NCBI GenBank assembly: GCA_963716685.1
Contig: CAVQTR010000006.1
Location: forward strand, 682,001-746,000
Source: JALYXI01 sp963716685
Lineage (GTDB): Bacteria; Acidobacteriota; Terriglobia; Bryobacterales; Bryobacteraceae
Direction of reading: 5' to 3'
DNA: 64,000 nt
The notes below the pieces were generated by a model. The model did not search any database. It was not told where the DNA came from and saw only the letters and a program-made list of their open reading frames with translations. Both the position numbers and the translations under genes were made by a program. Below are positions 8,865 through 19,285 of the stretch, piece by piece. How positions within the stretch are numbered: position 1 is the first letter of the stretch; each line of letters begins with the position of its first letter.

Positions 8865-11388
8865 ATGAAAAATCTGCTTGCCTGCGGTCTTGCCATCGCG
8901 CTCGCCGTCCCTGCACTCGCGCAGCGCAACCTCTCGGGTACGCCGGAAATCGAACTCGCGCTCGGCCGCCTCAACGTACTCGGCAGCGTGCTGATGATCG
9001 CGGCTCATCCAGATGATGAAAACACCGCCGCCCTGGCGTATTGGGCGCGGGGCCGCAAACTGCAGACGGCTTATCTCTCCGCTACACGCGGCGAAGGCGG
9101 CCAAAACCTGATTGGGTCGGAGCAGGGCGACCTCCTCGGCGTGATCCGCACCCAGGAACTCCTGGCCGCCCGCCGCATCGATGGAGCCCAGCAGTTCTTC
9201 ACCCGCGCCATCGATTTCGGGTTCACCAAAACCCCGCAGGAAACCCTCGAAAAATGGGGCCACGACCAGATCCTCTCGGATATGGTCTGGATCATCCGCC
9301 GCTACCAGCCCGATGTCGTCGTCCTCCGCTTCTCCGGCACGCCTCGCGACGGCCATGGCCAGCACCAGGCATCAGCGATTCTTGGACGGGAAGCGTGGGC
9401 CGCCGCTGCCGATCCTGCGAAGTTCCCCGAACAGCTGAAGCTGGTGCAACCCTGGAAATCCCGCCGGCTGATGTGGAACGCTTTCGCCTTCACCCCTGAA
9501 CAGGAGAAGGAAATGAACCAAGTGCAGGCGCGGCTCGAGTTTGACACCGGAATCTATGATCCGATCCTCGGCAAATCGTACGCCGAAATCGCCGGCCTCA
9601 GCCGCAGCGAGCACCGCAGCCAGGCAATGGGATCAGCCGAGCACCGCGGCCCCTCGAGGAACTTCCTCACGCCGGTCGCCGGTGAACCCGCCCGCAAGGA
9701 TCTCTTCGACAATATCGACACCACATGGACCCGCGTCCCCGGCGGGGCGCCCATCGGCGCTCTGCTCGCCAAAGCAGCCGCGGATTTCGCTCCCGCTCAC
9801 CCCGAGAAGACCATTCCCACGCTGCTCGAAGCCCGCCCTCTGGTTGCGGCTTTGGCCGGTCAGGGCAATGTGTGGGGCGCACGCAAATTAACTGAACTGG
9901 ATGAAGCCATCGCGCTTTGCTCCGGCCTCTTTCTGGATGCCGAAGCCGATCGGTATGCGGCAGTGCCAGGGCGGCAAACTGAAAGTAACCCTTACCGCGA
10001 TCAATCGCTCCTCCGCGCCAGTCTCCGGTGCCGCCGCGGTTCTGAAAGGCGCAGGTCAGGATCAGCGCGTCGAACTTGCGGGTCCGCTCGCTTACAACAC
10101 ACCGGTCACGAAAGCCGTCGACTTCGTGGTCCCCCAGAATCAGGATCTCTCCCAGCCGTTCTGGCTCGTTCGCCCGCCGCAGGGCAGCCGCTACGATATC
10201 GCCGACCCGTTTCTGATCGGGCGTCCGGATCCCGTGCCGGTCATGAGCGCCACCTTTGCTGTCAAATTCGGCTCGCAGACGATTTCCGTGGAGCGCCCGG
10301 TCACCTACCGCTACGTCGACCATGTTCAGGGGGAACTCAAGCGGCCGTTGACCGTCGTACCTGCCGTCGCGGTTGACCTCCCTGTGCACGTCCTGGTTTT
10401 CACCAGCGCGGCTTCCCGGCGCATTCAGGTGCAGGTAAAAGCCAACGTAGAGCAGGCAGCCGGAGAGGTGCACCTGGATGCCGACCCCGGCTGGACCGTC
10501 AGCCCGTCCTCGCTTCCCTTTAAGCTCCAGAGCGCCGGTGAACAACAGGACCTCAACTTCACGGTAACGCCCGCCTCATTCCCGGCCGGTCGCGAAGCTC
10601 ATTTCCGCGCTTCCGCCACCGTGGGGGCGAACAAGATCGAGTCCGGTCTGCAGGTGATCGCGTACACGCACATTCCCCCGCAGACGGTCTTCTATCCCTC
10701 GTCCGGCGCGCTGCGCAGCGCTCCCCTCACCGTACTTGCACACAATGTCGGGTACATCATGGGGGCCGGAGATGAAGTTCCCGAGTCACTGCGCCAAATG
10801 GGCTGCCAGGTGTCTTTGCTCACCGAGACCGATCTCACTGCGGGCGATCTTTCGCGCTTTGACGCGATCGTCGCCGGTGTTCGCGCCTACAACGTGCGCG
10901 CGGATCTCCGTGCCAATCAGCCGCGCCTGCTCGCCTACATCCGGAACGGCGGCACCATGGTGGTGCAGTACAACGTGGCCGAAGACCGCCGTTTCGCCAA
11001 CGGCCCCGATTCCACTCTTGCCCACATGGGTCCCTATCCTTTCACCCTCGGCCGCGATCGCGTCACCGTCGAAGAAGCGCCCGTGGAGTTCCTGAGCACC
11101 AGCAACCCGCTGCTGCGCGCCCCGAACGTCATCACCTCGAAGGATTTCGAGGGCTGGGTGCAGGAACGCGGGTTGAACTTCGCGTCGCAATGGGATCCGC
11201 ACTATGAGACCGTCTTCTCTTCGCACGATCCGAACGAGAAGGATCTCAAGGGCGGCACCCTGTTCACCCGCTATGGCAAAGGAGTTTATGTGTTCTCGTC
11301 TTACTCCTGGTTCCGGCAGCTTCCCGCCGGTGTTCCCGGAGCTTACCGGATCTTCGCCAATCTGCTGAGCGCCGGAAAAGCGCAGTAG
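8865..11388 (+). CDS. secreted PIG-L (LmbE-like) deacetylase with C-terminal amidotransferase-like domain, one frameshift
   Basis: It starts MKNLLACGLAIALAVPALAQ, a clear signal peptide. The PIG-L domain follows, with the metal motif AAHPDDE near residue 45 and HGQHQAS near 165. After a frame change come a beta-sandwich region (FTVTPASFPAGREAHFRASA) and a class-I glutamine-amidotransferase-like or ThuA-like domain (AGDLSRFDAIVAGVRAYNVR, YIRNGGTMVVQYN). Removing one G from GGG at 9969-9971 joins the parts as AAVPGGKLKVTL, giving about 840 residues. PIG-L enzymes are zinc N-deacetylases of amino sugars; this substrate is unknown. A longer frame to the left overlaps nuoB and lacks homology. The gene was probably intact in the organism. 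Confidence 0.85.
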
Positions 11389-11389
11389 T

Positions 11390-12748
11390 TCACATCGGCG
11401 GCAACAGCACAATCCCGCCGGTATAGCTGCTGATCAGGCCGTCTTTCATCACGATCAACGTGATCGGCATTGGCGAAGTGACCGGCGCTATCGTCACCGT
11501 CATCCGGATATACGGCAGCAGCGTGTTGCCATCCAGGAAAGCGTCAGGCCGGATGGAACCCGGCGTTAGCGTGACCGGACCCGGCATCAGGATGTTCGCT
11601 GCCGTCAGATTCGCGTCGATGCCCGGCCCCAGCAGAATGAAGTCCACGGTTTGCCCCGACACCACTGCCTGGGGCAGCTGCGTACCCAGCAGCATCCCCT
11701 GGTCGCCAAATCCGCCGGCAGCGGCGGTGTGAAAGAACTGCAGATTCACCCCGGGATCGCCTGCCGCCGGTGGAGAGAAATCCCCGTTGGTCATGTTCCC
11801 CGCCGTCACTGGAATGGCGATTGGAGACGTACTGCTGGTCGGGAATCCCGCGCGGAAGCCCGTGTCCACAGCGTCTGCCGTTGTCAGATAGAAGGTCCCC
11901 GGTGCCAGATTCCCGGTCAGCGGCTGGGCAAACAGCACGTAGCTTCCTGGCGGAACCGTCATGGAATACGTTCCATCCACAGCGCTGGTCATCGCCGAAA
12001 CCACGATCCCGCTCGTCGTCTCCAGCGCATTCACCAGTGCGCTGCGAAGCGGCATGCCGTTCAGCGTCAGCGTGCCGGCAATGCCGCCAGTCACGATTGT
12101 GGCAGCAGCGGGATACACTGCCGTTGCGAAGGCCACGTCATCGGCCGAGAGGCTCCTGCAAATGGTCGAGTTCTGCGCAACAAACGCATACATCGACGCA
12201 CCCAGCACTCCCGAGTGGTTTGCACCCAGAGAATGACCCAGTTCATGGGTCAGGATGGATTGAATGTCAAAGGTATTCGGCGTGCCGGTCGTCGAAAACG
12301 TAAACACCGGGTTGAACAGAATATCGGAATCCGCGATCGTCCCGTCATCGAAGAAGGTCGCGACGGTCACCGCTGCTACCGAAGGCCCCAGCGCGCTCCG
12401 GATCGCGGGTGTGTCCAGGAATTGGACCACGTTATTCGAATCACCCACCGCGTTCTGAAGAGTTGTGGTTACCGGCGGCAGGAACCGCACTGCGGATGTC
12501 GGCACGCTGCTCCACTGCGCCGCCGCCGCCGTAAACGCGCCCATCAGATCGCTGTCCCCGGTGATGAACGTCTGTCCCGCCGAATTGGCCAATCCAGGCA
12601 CCGCCAGCTGGTTGATCTCAAACTGGATGGCGGCGAAATCCGGCCGGTGGAGCAGTCCCCCGGAAGCGGTCTTAAGCCTTCCATAAGGAAAAACGGCCGG
12701 CGCTCCCAGACACGCGAGCGCAACAAAACGAACCCAAATTTGGCTCAC
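11390..12748 (-). CDS. secreted matrixin-like zinc metalloprotease with a carboxypeptidase-regulatory-like domain
   Basis: 452 residues from a GTG whose last bases overlap the stop of the upstream gene (GTGA). A hydrophobic segment near residues 8-20 looks like a signal peptide. The protease region contains LTHELGHSLGANH, with the zinc motif HExxHxxGxxH at residues 168-178 and a later methionine (ASMYAF) that could be the Met-turn. From about residue 225, GGIAGTLTLNGMPLRSALVN to PGSYVLFAQP reads as a CarboxypepD_reg-like beta-sandwich. The last 130 residues are unassigned. A genuine extracellular peptidase is likely. Translational coupling to the gene at 12745-13245 suggests they act together. 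Confidence 0.85.
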   Translation of the reverse strand: MSQIWVRFVALACLGAPAVFPYGRLKTASGGLLHRPDFAAIQFEINQLAVPGLANSAGQTFITGDSDLMGAFTAAAAQWSSVPTSAVRFLPPVTTTLQNAVGDSNNVVQFLDTPAIRSALGPSVAAVTVATFFDDGTIADSDILFNPVFTFSTTGTPNTFDIQSILTHELGHSLGANHSGVLGASMYAFVAQNSTICRSLSADDVAFATAVYPAAATIVTGGIAGTLTLNGMPLRSALVNALETTSGIVVSAMTSAVDGTYSMTVPPGSYVLFAQPLTGNLAPGTFYLTTADAVDTGFRAGFPTSSTSPIAIPVTAGNMTNGDFSPPAAGDPGVNLQFFHTAAAGGFGDQGMLLGTQLPQAVVSGQTVDFILLGPGIDANLTAANILMPGPVTLTPGSIRPDAFLDGNTLLPYIRMTVTIAPVTSPMPITLIVMKDGLISSYTGGIVLLPPM

Positions 12749-13245
12749 TTCCCGAACTCCCGCGCTACGCGAGCCCGAAACTCGGCCTGCTTCAAGCCGT
12801 CGAGCGGTCCCGAGCCATGCCAGCATCCGTCACCGGCCAAACTGAATTTTCCTTGCCCATACCCTGCAGTCCGCAGGTACCCCAGCGGCGTCCGGTACAG
12901 AAAGACCGCCACCTGCTCCCCCATTGAATACGCCGTACTTCCAGGAACCTGCATCGTCCTTCCATCGGCGGAACCGCCCGGTTCACTAAGAGTCAAGGTC
13001 GAACTTTTCCCGCCCTTCCATCGACTCGACACCGCGATTTCCGTGTGGGTCCAGATGAAGCGGTGCTCCACATCCCAGCCAGTCCATGAGCGCACAACGG
13101 TTCCGGTGACAATCACTTCAGACTGCGCCACCAGATCGTGAACAGATACATTCGGGACCAGGCTTGCTGCGAAGCTCAGGACCGGAATCAAAAAGAGAAG
13201 CGCTCGGCTTCCGCAAGCCGCCGCCACACACCGTCGCGAAACCAT
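12745..13245 (-). CDS. hypothetical secreted protein coupled to the matrixin-like protease
   Basis: 166 residues from ATG at 13245 (MVSRRCVAAACGSRALLFLI), with a basic start and a hydrophobic stretch fitting a signal peptide. The frame stays open further upstream, but the added residues are basic and featureless. The mature part has VHDLVAQSEVIVTGTVVRSW and WTHTEIAVSSRWKG, a beta-rich pattern seen in Acidobacteria proteins next to matrixins (recollection, not a search). The stop overlaps the GTG of the protease. It could be a protease inhibitor, a chaperone or a substrate-recognition partner; nothing in the sequence decides this. It is divergent from the methyltransferase at 13310, with a 64-base gap. 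Confidence 0.7.
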   Translation of the reverse strand: MVSRRCVAAACGSRALLFLIPVLSFAASLVPNVSVHDLVAQSEVIVTGTVVRSWTGWDVEHRFIWTHTEIAVSSRWKGGKSSTLTLSEPGGSADGRTMQVPGSTAYSMGEQVAVFLYRTPLGYLRTAGYGQGKFSLAGDGCWHGSGPLDGLKQAEFRARVAREFGK

Positions 13246-13309
13246 CTTTGCGTTAAGGATCGCACAGTTTGGAGCTCGCATCCGGTTAGAATGGCGGTAG
13301 CCCTCTTCC

Positions 13310-14137
13310 GTGTCCGCGTCTCTCCTGAACAACCGCCGCATTCGCACCCTTGCTGCCGCCCTGTTCCAGCGCCGCGCCGACTCCTCCTACGAACACTTAG
13401 CCTATAACGTTTTCTGCCCGGCTTCCGGCTGGCTCGCGCGAAAAGCAATCGCCCGGGAAGAGCGGCAGGACCAGTTCCTCGTCGTTTACCTCCGCGGGCA
13501 CAGCTCACCGCTTTACTTCCCCGCCGAGATGGATCGGAGCTTCCTCCATCAGGCCATCGCGGAGGCCCTGCCGAAAGCCTGGCACCAGTACGAGACGCCC
13601 GAAACCACCGTGCGCCCAACCGATGTCGTTATCGATTGCGGAACCGCCGAAGGCCTGTTTGCCCTGAATGTCGTCCAACGATGCGCCCGACTGATCTGCT
13701 TCGAACCGCTGCCGGCTTTCGTGCGCGCGCTTAGGCGAACGTTCGCCCCGTTCCCGACCGCGCAGATCGTTGCCAAAGCCCTGGGAGATGCCGAGGGCAC
13801 GGCCTATCTGCGCGAGGACGGAATGATGAGTTCTCTCTCGCAGGAAGAGAACGGGGTGGAAGTCGCAGTGGATTCGCTGGACAACTATTGCGCGCAGACC
13901 GGCGCCCGCCCCACCTATCTGAAGGCGGACCTGGAAGGTCATGAGATCAAAATGCTGCGGGGCGCCCGCGACACCATCCATGCCCTGAAACCCCGAATCG
14001 CGATCACCACCTATCACCGGCCCGGCGACGCCCGCGAAATCAAGGCCTTCCTGCACAGCGTCAACCCGGCCTACCAGTTCAGGCTGCGCGGCCTGGAGTA
14101 CCGCACCGGCGAACCGATGCTGCTGCACGCCTGGTAG
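13310..14137 (+). CDS. FkbM family methyltransferase
   Basis: 275 residues. The FkbM/class-I SAM methyltransferase pattern is visible: TDVVIDCGTAEGLFALNVV (SAM-binding glycine motif) near residue 105, RLICFEPLPAFVRALRR, ALGDAEGTAYL, VDSLDNYC, and YLKADLEGHEIKMLRGA with the family Asp-x-Glu-Gly-x-Glu ending. These enzymes O-methylate sugars or lipids in secondary metabolism and surface glycans; the substrate is unknown. GTG at 13310 is the only start in frame near the conserved part. The next gene, a TonB receptor, begins 42 bases later on the same strand. Confidence 0.85.
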   Translation: MSASLLNNRRIRTLAAALFQRRADSSYEHLAYNVFCPASGWLARKAIAREERQDQFLVVYLRGHSSPLYFPAEMDRSFLHQAIAEALPKAWHQYETPETTVRPTDVVIDCGTAEGLFALNVVQRCARLICFEPLPAFVRALRRTFAPFPTAQIVAKALGDAEGTAYLREDGMMSSLSQEENGVEVAVDSLDNYCAQTGARPTYLKADLEGHEIKMLRGARDTIHALKPRIAITTYHRPGDAREIKAFLHSVNPAYQFRLRGLEYRTGEPMLLHAW

Positions 14138-14179
14138 TAAAAACGCTAAAAAAGATCTGCCCTAACGGAATCTTTCGGT

Positions 14180-16913
14180 ATGCACTCATTGGTGGCTCTT
14201 CCCGGCGGAAGGGCCGTATGGCTCGTTCTCGCACTGGCCGCTACACTGGCCCGGCTCCCGGCGCAAAGCCCCGCGGGCGAAATCCGGCTGCAGGTGAAAG
14301 ACTCTTCAGGTGCGGCCACCCCGGCCAACGGCACGCTGCGCAATCTGACCACCGGAACCGAGCGAACCTTCCGGACCGACGCCCACGGCGTCTCTGACTT
14401 CAGCGACCTGCCGTACGGCCGCTACGGGATCCAGGTGACCCGTACAGGCTTCGCCACACAGCTTCTTGCCGTCGATGTCGCATCCCCCGCTATCGTATCG
14501 GTCACCGCGACACTGGTACTCCGTCCGCAGGCAACTTCCATCACCGTCGTCACCACCACGCCTCTTGCCGGCTCCGATCTGTCCCGCGACCAGATACCCG
14601 CGCCCGTTCAGACCGCTTCCGCCCGGGACATCGAAAACAGTGGCGCGCTCGATCTGGCCGACCTGCTGAACAAGCGCCTCAACGGGGTTTACATCAACGA
14701 AAATCAGGAAAACCCCTACCAGCCGGACATCAACTATCGCGGCTATACGGCGTCTCCCCTGCTTGGCACCCCGGAAGGCATCTCGGTTTATATGGACGGC
14801 GTGCGCCAGAACCAGCCCTTCGGAGACATCGTCGCCTGGGATCTGATTCCTAAGATCGCCATCTCAGAAGTCGCCCTGGTGCCGGGTTCGGACCCGCTGT
14901 TTGGTCTCAACACGCTCGGCGGCGCAGTATCTGTTTCCACCAAAGACGGCCACAGCGCGCCCGGCACCACGCTCTCGATCAGTGGCGGCAGTTTCGGACG
15001 CCGCTCCGGTGAATTCGAACACGGCGGCTCGAATTCAAAGGGCCTCAACTGGTACGTGGCCGGCAACCTTTTCCGAGAAGACGGCTGGCGGCAGGATTCG
15101 CCCTCGGAGGTTCGCCAAGCCTTTACCAAGCTCGGGTGGAGCAACGCCAAAACCGCCGTCTCCCTCAGCTTTGGCTATGCCGATAACTGGCTGTCCGGCA
15201 ACGGCCTGCAGGATACGCGACGGCTAGGCACCCAGTACTCAAGTGTTTACAGCATCCCGGATATCACTTGGAATCGTTCGCCCTCATTCAACCTGAGCCT
15301 CAGCCACAACTGGAACAGCAAGCTAACGCTCTCCGGAAACGCCTACTTCCGCTACATCCGCGCCGACACCACTAACGGCGACATCAACTCGGAGTCGTTC
15401 GACCAATCGCTTTACAATCTCTCTGCGGCCGACGTTTCGGCTCTCAACGCCGCCGGATACAAAGGATTCCCCACAACCGGCAACGCCTCCACCGAACCGT
15501 TCCCTTTCTGGCGATGCATCGCGCAGGGGCTCGAACGCGACCAGCCAATCGAGAGGTGCACCGGGATCGTGACCAACACGTTTACAAAGCAAAATAATTA
15601 CGGTCTTTCCGGACAGGCCAGCTGGCTGGCTGCGCACAACCACGTTACCGCCGGCTCGGGGTGGGATCGAAGCGGATTAAACTTTCAGCAGGGCTCGCAG
15701 TTCGGCTATCTCAATGCCGACCACCTCACCATCACGCGCATCAACGCCTTCGCTGACGGCAGCACCAGCGAAGGCGGCGTGCCCGTAGATACCCGCGTGA
15801 ATCTTCACGGACGCATCAACACCTTCAGCGTCTATGCCGCGGACACCCTCACGGTGGGCAGATCCCTTGCACTCACCTTTTCCGGCCGGTACAACCGTAC
15901 CGGCATCGAAAACAGCGATCGCCTGCCCGCCGCGGCGCCCGGAGCGCGGGGCTCCTTGAACGGTCAGTATGTGTTCGGCCGCTTCAATCCATCGGTGGGC
16001 CTCACTTACACCCTGCCGCGCTATGCCAGCCTGTATCTCAGTTACAGCGAAGCCAGCCGCGCGCCCACCGCCATTGAACTCGGCTGTGCCGATCCCGCCG
16101 AACCCTGCAATCTGCCAAACGCGCTGGTCAGTGATCCCCCGCTGAAGCAGGTGGTGACCCGAACATGGGAAGCCGGTCTGCGCAGCCCTCAGGACTCCGC
16201 TCTGCGATGGAGCGCGGGATGGTTCCGCGGCGAGAACTACAATGACCTTCTCTTCGTGGCCTCTGAGCAAACCGGGTTCGGCTATTTCACGAATTTCGGC
16301 AAGACCCGGCGTCAGGGCGCCGAGGCAAGTGTCAGCGGGCGCGTCCGCCATTTCACGCTCGGCGGCAACTATACGTTCCTCGATGCCACGTACCAGAGTC
16401 CCCAGACTGTTGACGGCGCCAGCAACAGTTCCAACAACGGCGGGCCCGGTCAGGATGGCGAGATTTCCATCAAACCCGGCGAGCAGATTCCACAGATTCC
16501 CCGGAACCTTTTGAAGGCTTATGTGGATTACCAGCCGACCTCCAAAGCCATGCTGGATTTGAATTTCGTGGCGGCAGGCCGATCGTTTGCGCGAGGGAAC
16601 GAAAACAACCAGGACAAACCCGACGGCATCCATTATCTTGGTGAGGGCTTCTCTCCCGGTTACGGCGTTGTTAAACCTCGGCGGGCACTATCAGCTGCTG
16701 AAACATTTGCAGATCTTCGCGCAGATCAACAACCTGCTGAACCACCGCTACTACACCGCCGCGCAGCTGGGCCCAACCCCTTTCGACAACTCGGGCAACT
16801 TTGTTCCCAGGCCGTTTCCCGCCGTGAGCGGAAACTATCCCATCCGCACCACCACCTTCTTTGCACCCGGCGCTCCCGCAGGTGCCTGGGGTGGAATCCG
16901 TGTCAGATTCTGA
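14180..16913 (+). CDS. TonB-dependent receptor, one frameshift near the C-terminus
   Basis: Outer-membrane active transporter. After a hydrophobic leader comes a carboxypeptidase-regulatory-like domain (residues about 33-110), a plug (DIENSGALDLADLLNKRLNG, then VYMDGVRQNQPFGDIVAWDL and FGLNTLGGAVSVSTK), and a long barrel with alternating aromatic strands. At about 16,674 the frame breaks; removing one A from AAA at 16673-16675 gives YGVVNLGGHYQLLKHLQIFAQINNLLNHRYY and a proper terminal strand GGIRVRF ending at 16913. The result is about 910 residues. The plug contains a typical TonB-type layout, unlike the Oar-type receptors at 23, 38 and 44 kb. The substrate cannot be named. Confidence 0.88.
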
Positions 16914-16918
16914 GACCG

Positions 16919-17719
16919 ATGATGCACAACACCTCTCATCTTTCCGATGAACAGCTTCTCTCCTGGCTGGACGGAGAGATTCTTCCCGGCGAGCGCGGAC
17001 GAATGGCGTCACATCTGGATGAATGCTGGCGGTGCCGTGCGCGAAAAGAAGAACTCGCCACCGCTATCAACGGGTTCATGGATGCGTATAGCGCGCAACA
17101 ACTGCCCTCCGCCACCGGCCCGCGCGCGTTGCTTAAAGCCCGCCTGGAACAACTTGCCGCCGGCCCGGGACCGTCGTTTTCCGCTGTCGCATTTGCCCGC
17201 CGGCTTCCCTGGGCCTTTGCCGCCGCCGCATTCGCTGCCGTGGTGGCCGGCTGTTTCCTGTACCTCGGAAGCACGCGCCCGCAAACTCAGCCGCGGTCGG
17301 CCGTGATCTCCGTCCCGAAGCCTTCCATCACTCCCGGAGCGGCCCTTCTCGCCAGCCGCCCCGCCATCTGCGCCGGTTCTTTGGAGAATAATAAAGTGGT
17401 GCCAGCTACGATGCGGCGCAGGGTGCTCGAGGAGTACGGCCTCGGCGGCGCGGACCCCCGGATGTATGAAATCGATTATCTGGTCACTCCCGCGCTGGGC
17501 GGAGCCGACGACATTCACAATCTTTGGCCGCACTCCTACTCGGCCACCATTTGGAACGCCCGGGTCAAAGATGCGCTGGAGAGCCGCCTGCGTAAGAGAG
17601 TCTGTGAAGGCAGTCTCGATTTGGCGACGGCGCAGCGCGAGATCGCCGGAAACTGGATCTCCGCTTACAAGAAGTATTTTGGGACCGACACCCCGCTTCC
17701 TGAACATTTGCAGCGATGA
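16919..17719 (+). CDS. membrane-anchored zinc-finger (anti-sigma-like) protein with HNH-like C-terminal domain
   Basis: 266 residues from MMHNTSHLSDEQLLSWLDGE, the usual opening of zf-HC2 anti-sigma factors. The zinc ligands are His32, Cys36 and Cys39 (HLDECWRCR). One transmembrane segment lies at about 97-116. The periplasmic part (about 145-262) contains RMYEIDYLVTPALGGADDIH followed by NLWP and KDALESRLRKRVCEG. This resembles an HNH-like family whose usual signature is E-I-D-H-L; here the His is Tyr. No sigma factor is adjacent: the receptor ends 5 bases upstream and a Sel1 gene overlaps the stop. It may sense envelope state and hold a sigma factor encoded elsewhere. Confidence 0.75.
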   Translation: MMHNTSHLSDEQLLSWLDGEILPGERGRMASHLDECWRCRARKEELATAINGFMDAYSAQQLPSATGPRALLKARLEQLAAGPGPSFSAVAFARRLPWAFAAAAFAAVVAGCFLYLGSTRPQTQPRSAVISVPKPSITPGAALLASRPAICAGSLENNKVVPATMRRRVLEEYGLGGADPRMYEIDYLVTPALGGADDIHNLWPHSYSATIWNARVKDALESRLRKRVCEGSLDLATAQREIAGNWISAYKKYFGTDTPLPEHLQR

Positions 17720-18192
17720 TAAATAGAGGCGCAGTGCTCGTTGCGATTTCGGCAATCCTGATTTCCGCTGCTTTCGGCCAGGCGGTGCCAGCCCCGGCGG
17801 GCCCTCCGAAACCAATGCGCGAACGCCTCCTCGAGCGGGCGCGCAAAGGCGATGCCGAAGCCCAGTACGATCTCGCGAAGGGCTATGAGGGCGGCCGCTT
17901 CGGCTTAACCCAGGACTTTGTTCAGGCGCAGCACTGGTACCAGGAAGCTGCCAACCAGGGGGATCCCTTCGCCGAAGCCAGCGTCGGCATTTTCTACGGA
18001 ACGGGAAAGGGCGTCCGGCAGGATTATGTTTTGGCTTACGCGTGGCTGGATCGCGCCGTTTCCCATCTCACAGGCCCCGAGCGGGACACCGTTTTGGAAA
18101 TGCGCGACAGCATTGGACACCGAATGACTCCGGCGCAATTACAGCAGGCACGCCATGCCCTTCCCGAAGCAAAGGCTCCCGCCAAACCGTAA
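17716..18192 (+). CDS. secreted Sel1-repeat protein
   Basis: 158 residues beginning MINRGAVLVAISAILISAAF, a signal peptide probably cut after AFGQA. Two to three Sel1-like (TPR-type) repeats are visible: ARKGDAEAQYDLAKGYEGG, DFVQAQHWYQEAANQGDPFA and DYVLAYAWLDRAVS. Sel1 repeats mediate protein contacts in the envelope. The ATG overlaps the previous stop (ATGA), so it is coupled to the zinc-finger protein. The next gene follows 1 base after its stop, consistent with one operon through the cytochrome genes. Confidence 0.85.
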   Translation: MINRGAVLVAISAILISAAFGQAVPAPAGPPKPMRERLLERARKGDAEAQYDLAKGYEGGRFGLTQDFVQAQHWYQEAANQGDPFAEASVGIFYGTGKGVRQDYVLAYAWLDRAVSHLTGPERDTVLEMRDSIGHRMTPAQLQQARHALPEAKAPAKP

Positions 18193-18193
18193 C

Positions 18194-19285
18194 ATGTATT
18201 CCCGGTTCTCATCGATTCTGCTGGTGATCTGCCTCGCCGCGGTTGCCGGCGGCTGCGGCCGCATGGGTGCCTCGAAGGATTCTCCCAGACCCAAAGGGGC
18301 AGCCATCACGCTGGAATCCCCTCTCGGCCTTCCGCCCGTTCCTGTGCCGAAGGACAATCCCGAGACGGCGGAGACCATCGCCCTCGGCCGCCGGCTGTTC
18401 TACGAGAAAAAACTGTCGGCCGATACATCGCTCGCGTGCGCCTCCTGCCACAATCCGCTGATCGGCTTTTCAGATGGCCGAAGGCATTCCGTCGGTGTCG
18501 GAGGAAGAACCGGCACCCGAAACGCGCCCACTGTTATCAACAGCGCTTATGCGCCTGTCCAGTTTTGGGATGGCCGCGCCCCCAGTCTCGAGGAGCAGGC
18601 AGGCGGCCCGATGTCGAACGCAGTCGAGATGAATCAGTCGCACGAAGTTTCCGTTGCCCGACTGCAGGCGGACCCGAGTTACCGCGCCGATTTCGAGCGC
18701 GCCTTCGGCCCCGGACAGGTCACCATCGGCAAAATCAAGAAAGCGCTTGCCAGCTTCGAACGAACCCTGCTCAGCGGCAACTCCCCCTTCGACCGCTATC
18801 AGTATGGCGGCGATCGCACCGCGCTCAGTCCCGCCGCCGTTCGCGGGCTCGCGGTTTTCCTCGACACCCGGAAAGGCAACTGCGCCAGCTGTCACACCAT
18901 CGGCCCGAAGTACGCTCTGTTTACCGACGGCAAATTCCACAATATCGGCGTGGGCGTGAATGAAGAAGGAAATCTCACGGATCTCGGCCGTTACGGCGAA
19001 TCGAAACTGGAGATCGAAAAAGGCGCGTTCAAAACTCCCACACTCCGGAATGTTGCCCGCAGCGCACCCTACATGCACGACGGCAGCCTGAAGACGCTTA
19101 GCGACGTGGTCGACTACTATGCCGGTGGCGGCAACTCCAACCCGTATCTCGACAAGAGGATCAAAGACATGCACATCTCCGGGCCTGAGCGGGCCGATCT
19201 GGTAGCGTTCCTCGAAGCGCTCAGCGGGGATGAACCTCCCAACGCGGGGCCGCCCACGGTCGTGCAATCCGGACTGGCGAAATGA
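18194..19285 (+). CDS. MauG/cytochrome c peroxidase family dihaem lipoprotein
   Basis: 363 residues. A lipobox (LAAVAGGC, Cys21) marks it as a lipoprotein. Two haem-binding motifs are present, CASCH at 82-86 and CASCH at 230-234, in the spacing of bacterial dihaem peroxidases. Other family landmarks are ETIALGRRLFYEKKLS, RNAPTVINSAYAPVQFWDGR, AFKTPTLRNVARSAPYMHDG and LSDVVDYYAGGG. These enzymes reduce peroxide or carry out oxidative modification at the periplasmic side. The ATG at 18194 is chosen over an earlier in-frame one because it begins the lipoprotein signal. The stop overlaps the next start (ATGA). Confidence 0.93.
   Translation: MYSRFSSILLVICLAAVAGGCGRMGASKDSPRPKGAAITLESPLGLPPVPVPKDNPETAETIALGRRLFYEKKLSADTSLACASCHNPLIGFSDGRRHSVGVGGRTGTRNAPTVINSAYAPVQFWDGRAPSLEEQAGGPMSNAVEMNQSHEVSVARLQADPSYRADFERAFGPGQVTIGKIKKALASFERTLLSGNSPFDRYQYGGDRTALSPAAVRGLAVFLDTRKGNCASCHTIGPKYALFTDGKFHNIGVGVNEEGNLTDLGRYGESKLEIEKGAFKTPTLRNVARSAPYMHDGSLKTLSDVVDYYAGGGNSNPYLDKRIKDMHISGPERADLVAFLEALSGDEPPNAGPPTVVQSGLAK

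Noticed and set aside
14180..17719. One continuous frame joining the TonB receptor to the zinc-finger protein
   Set aside because: The stretch from 16,676 to 16,918 in that frame lacks homology, while another frame completes the receptor barrel and stops at 16913. One extra A explains the apparent fusion.
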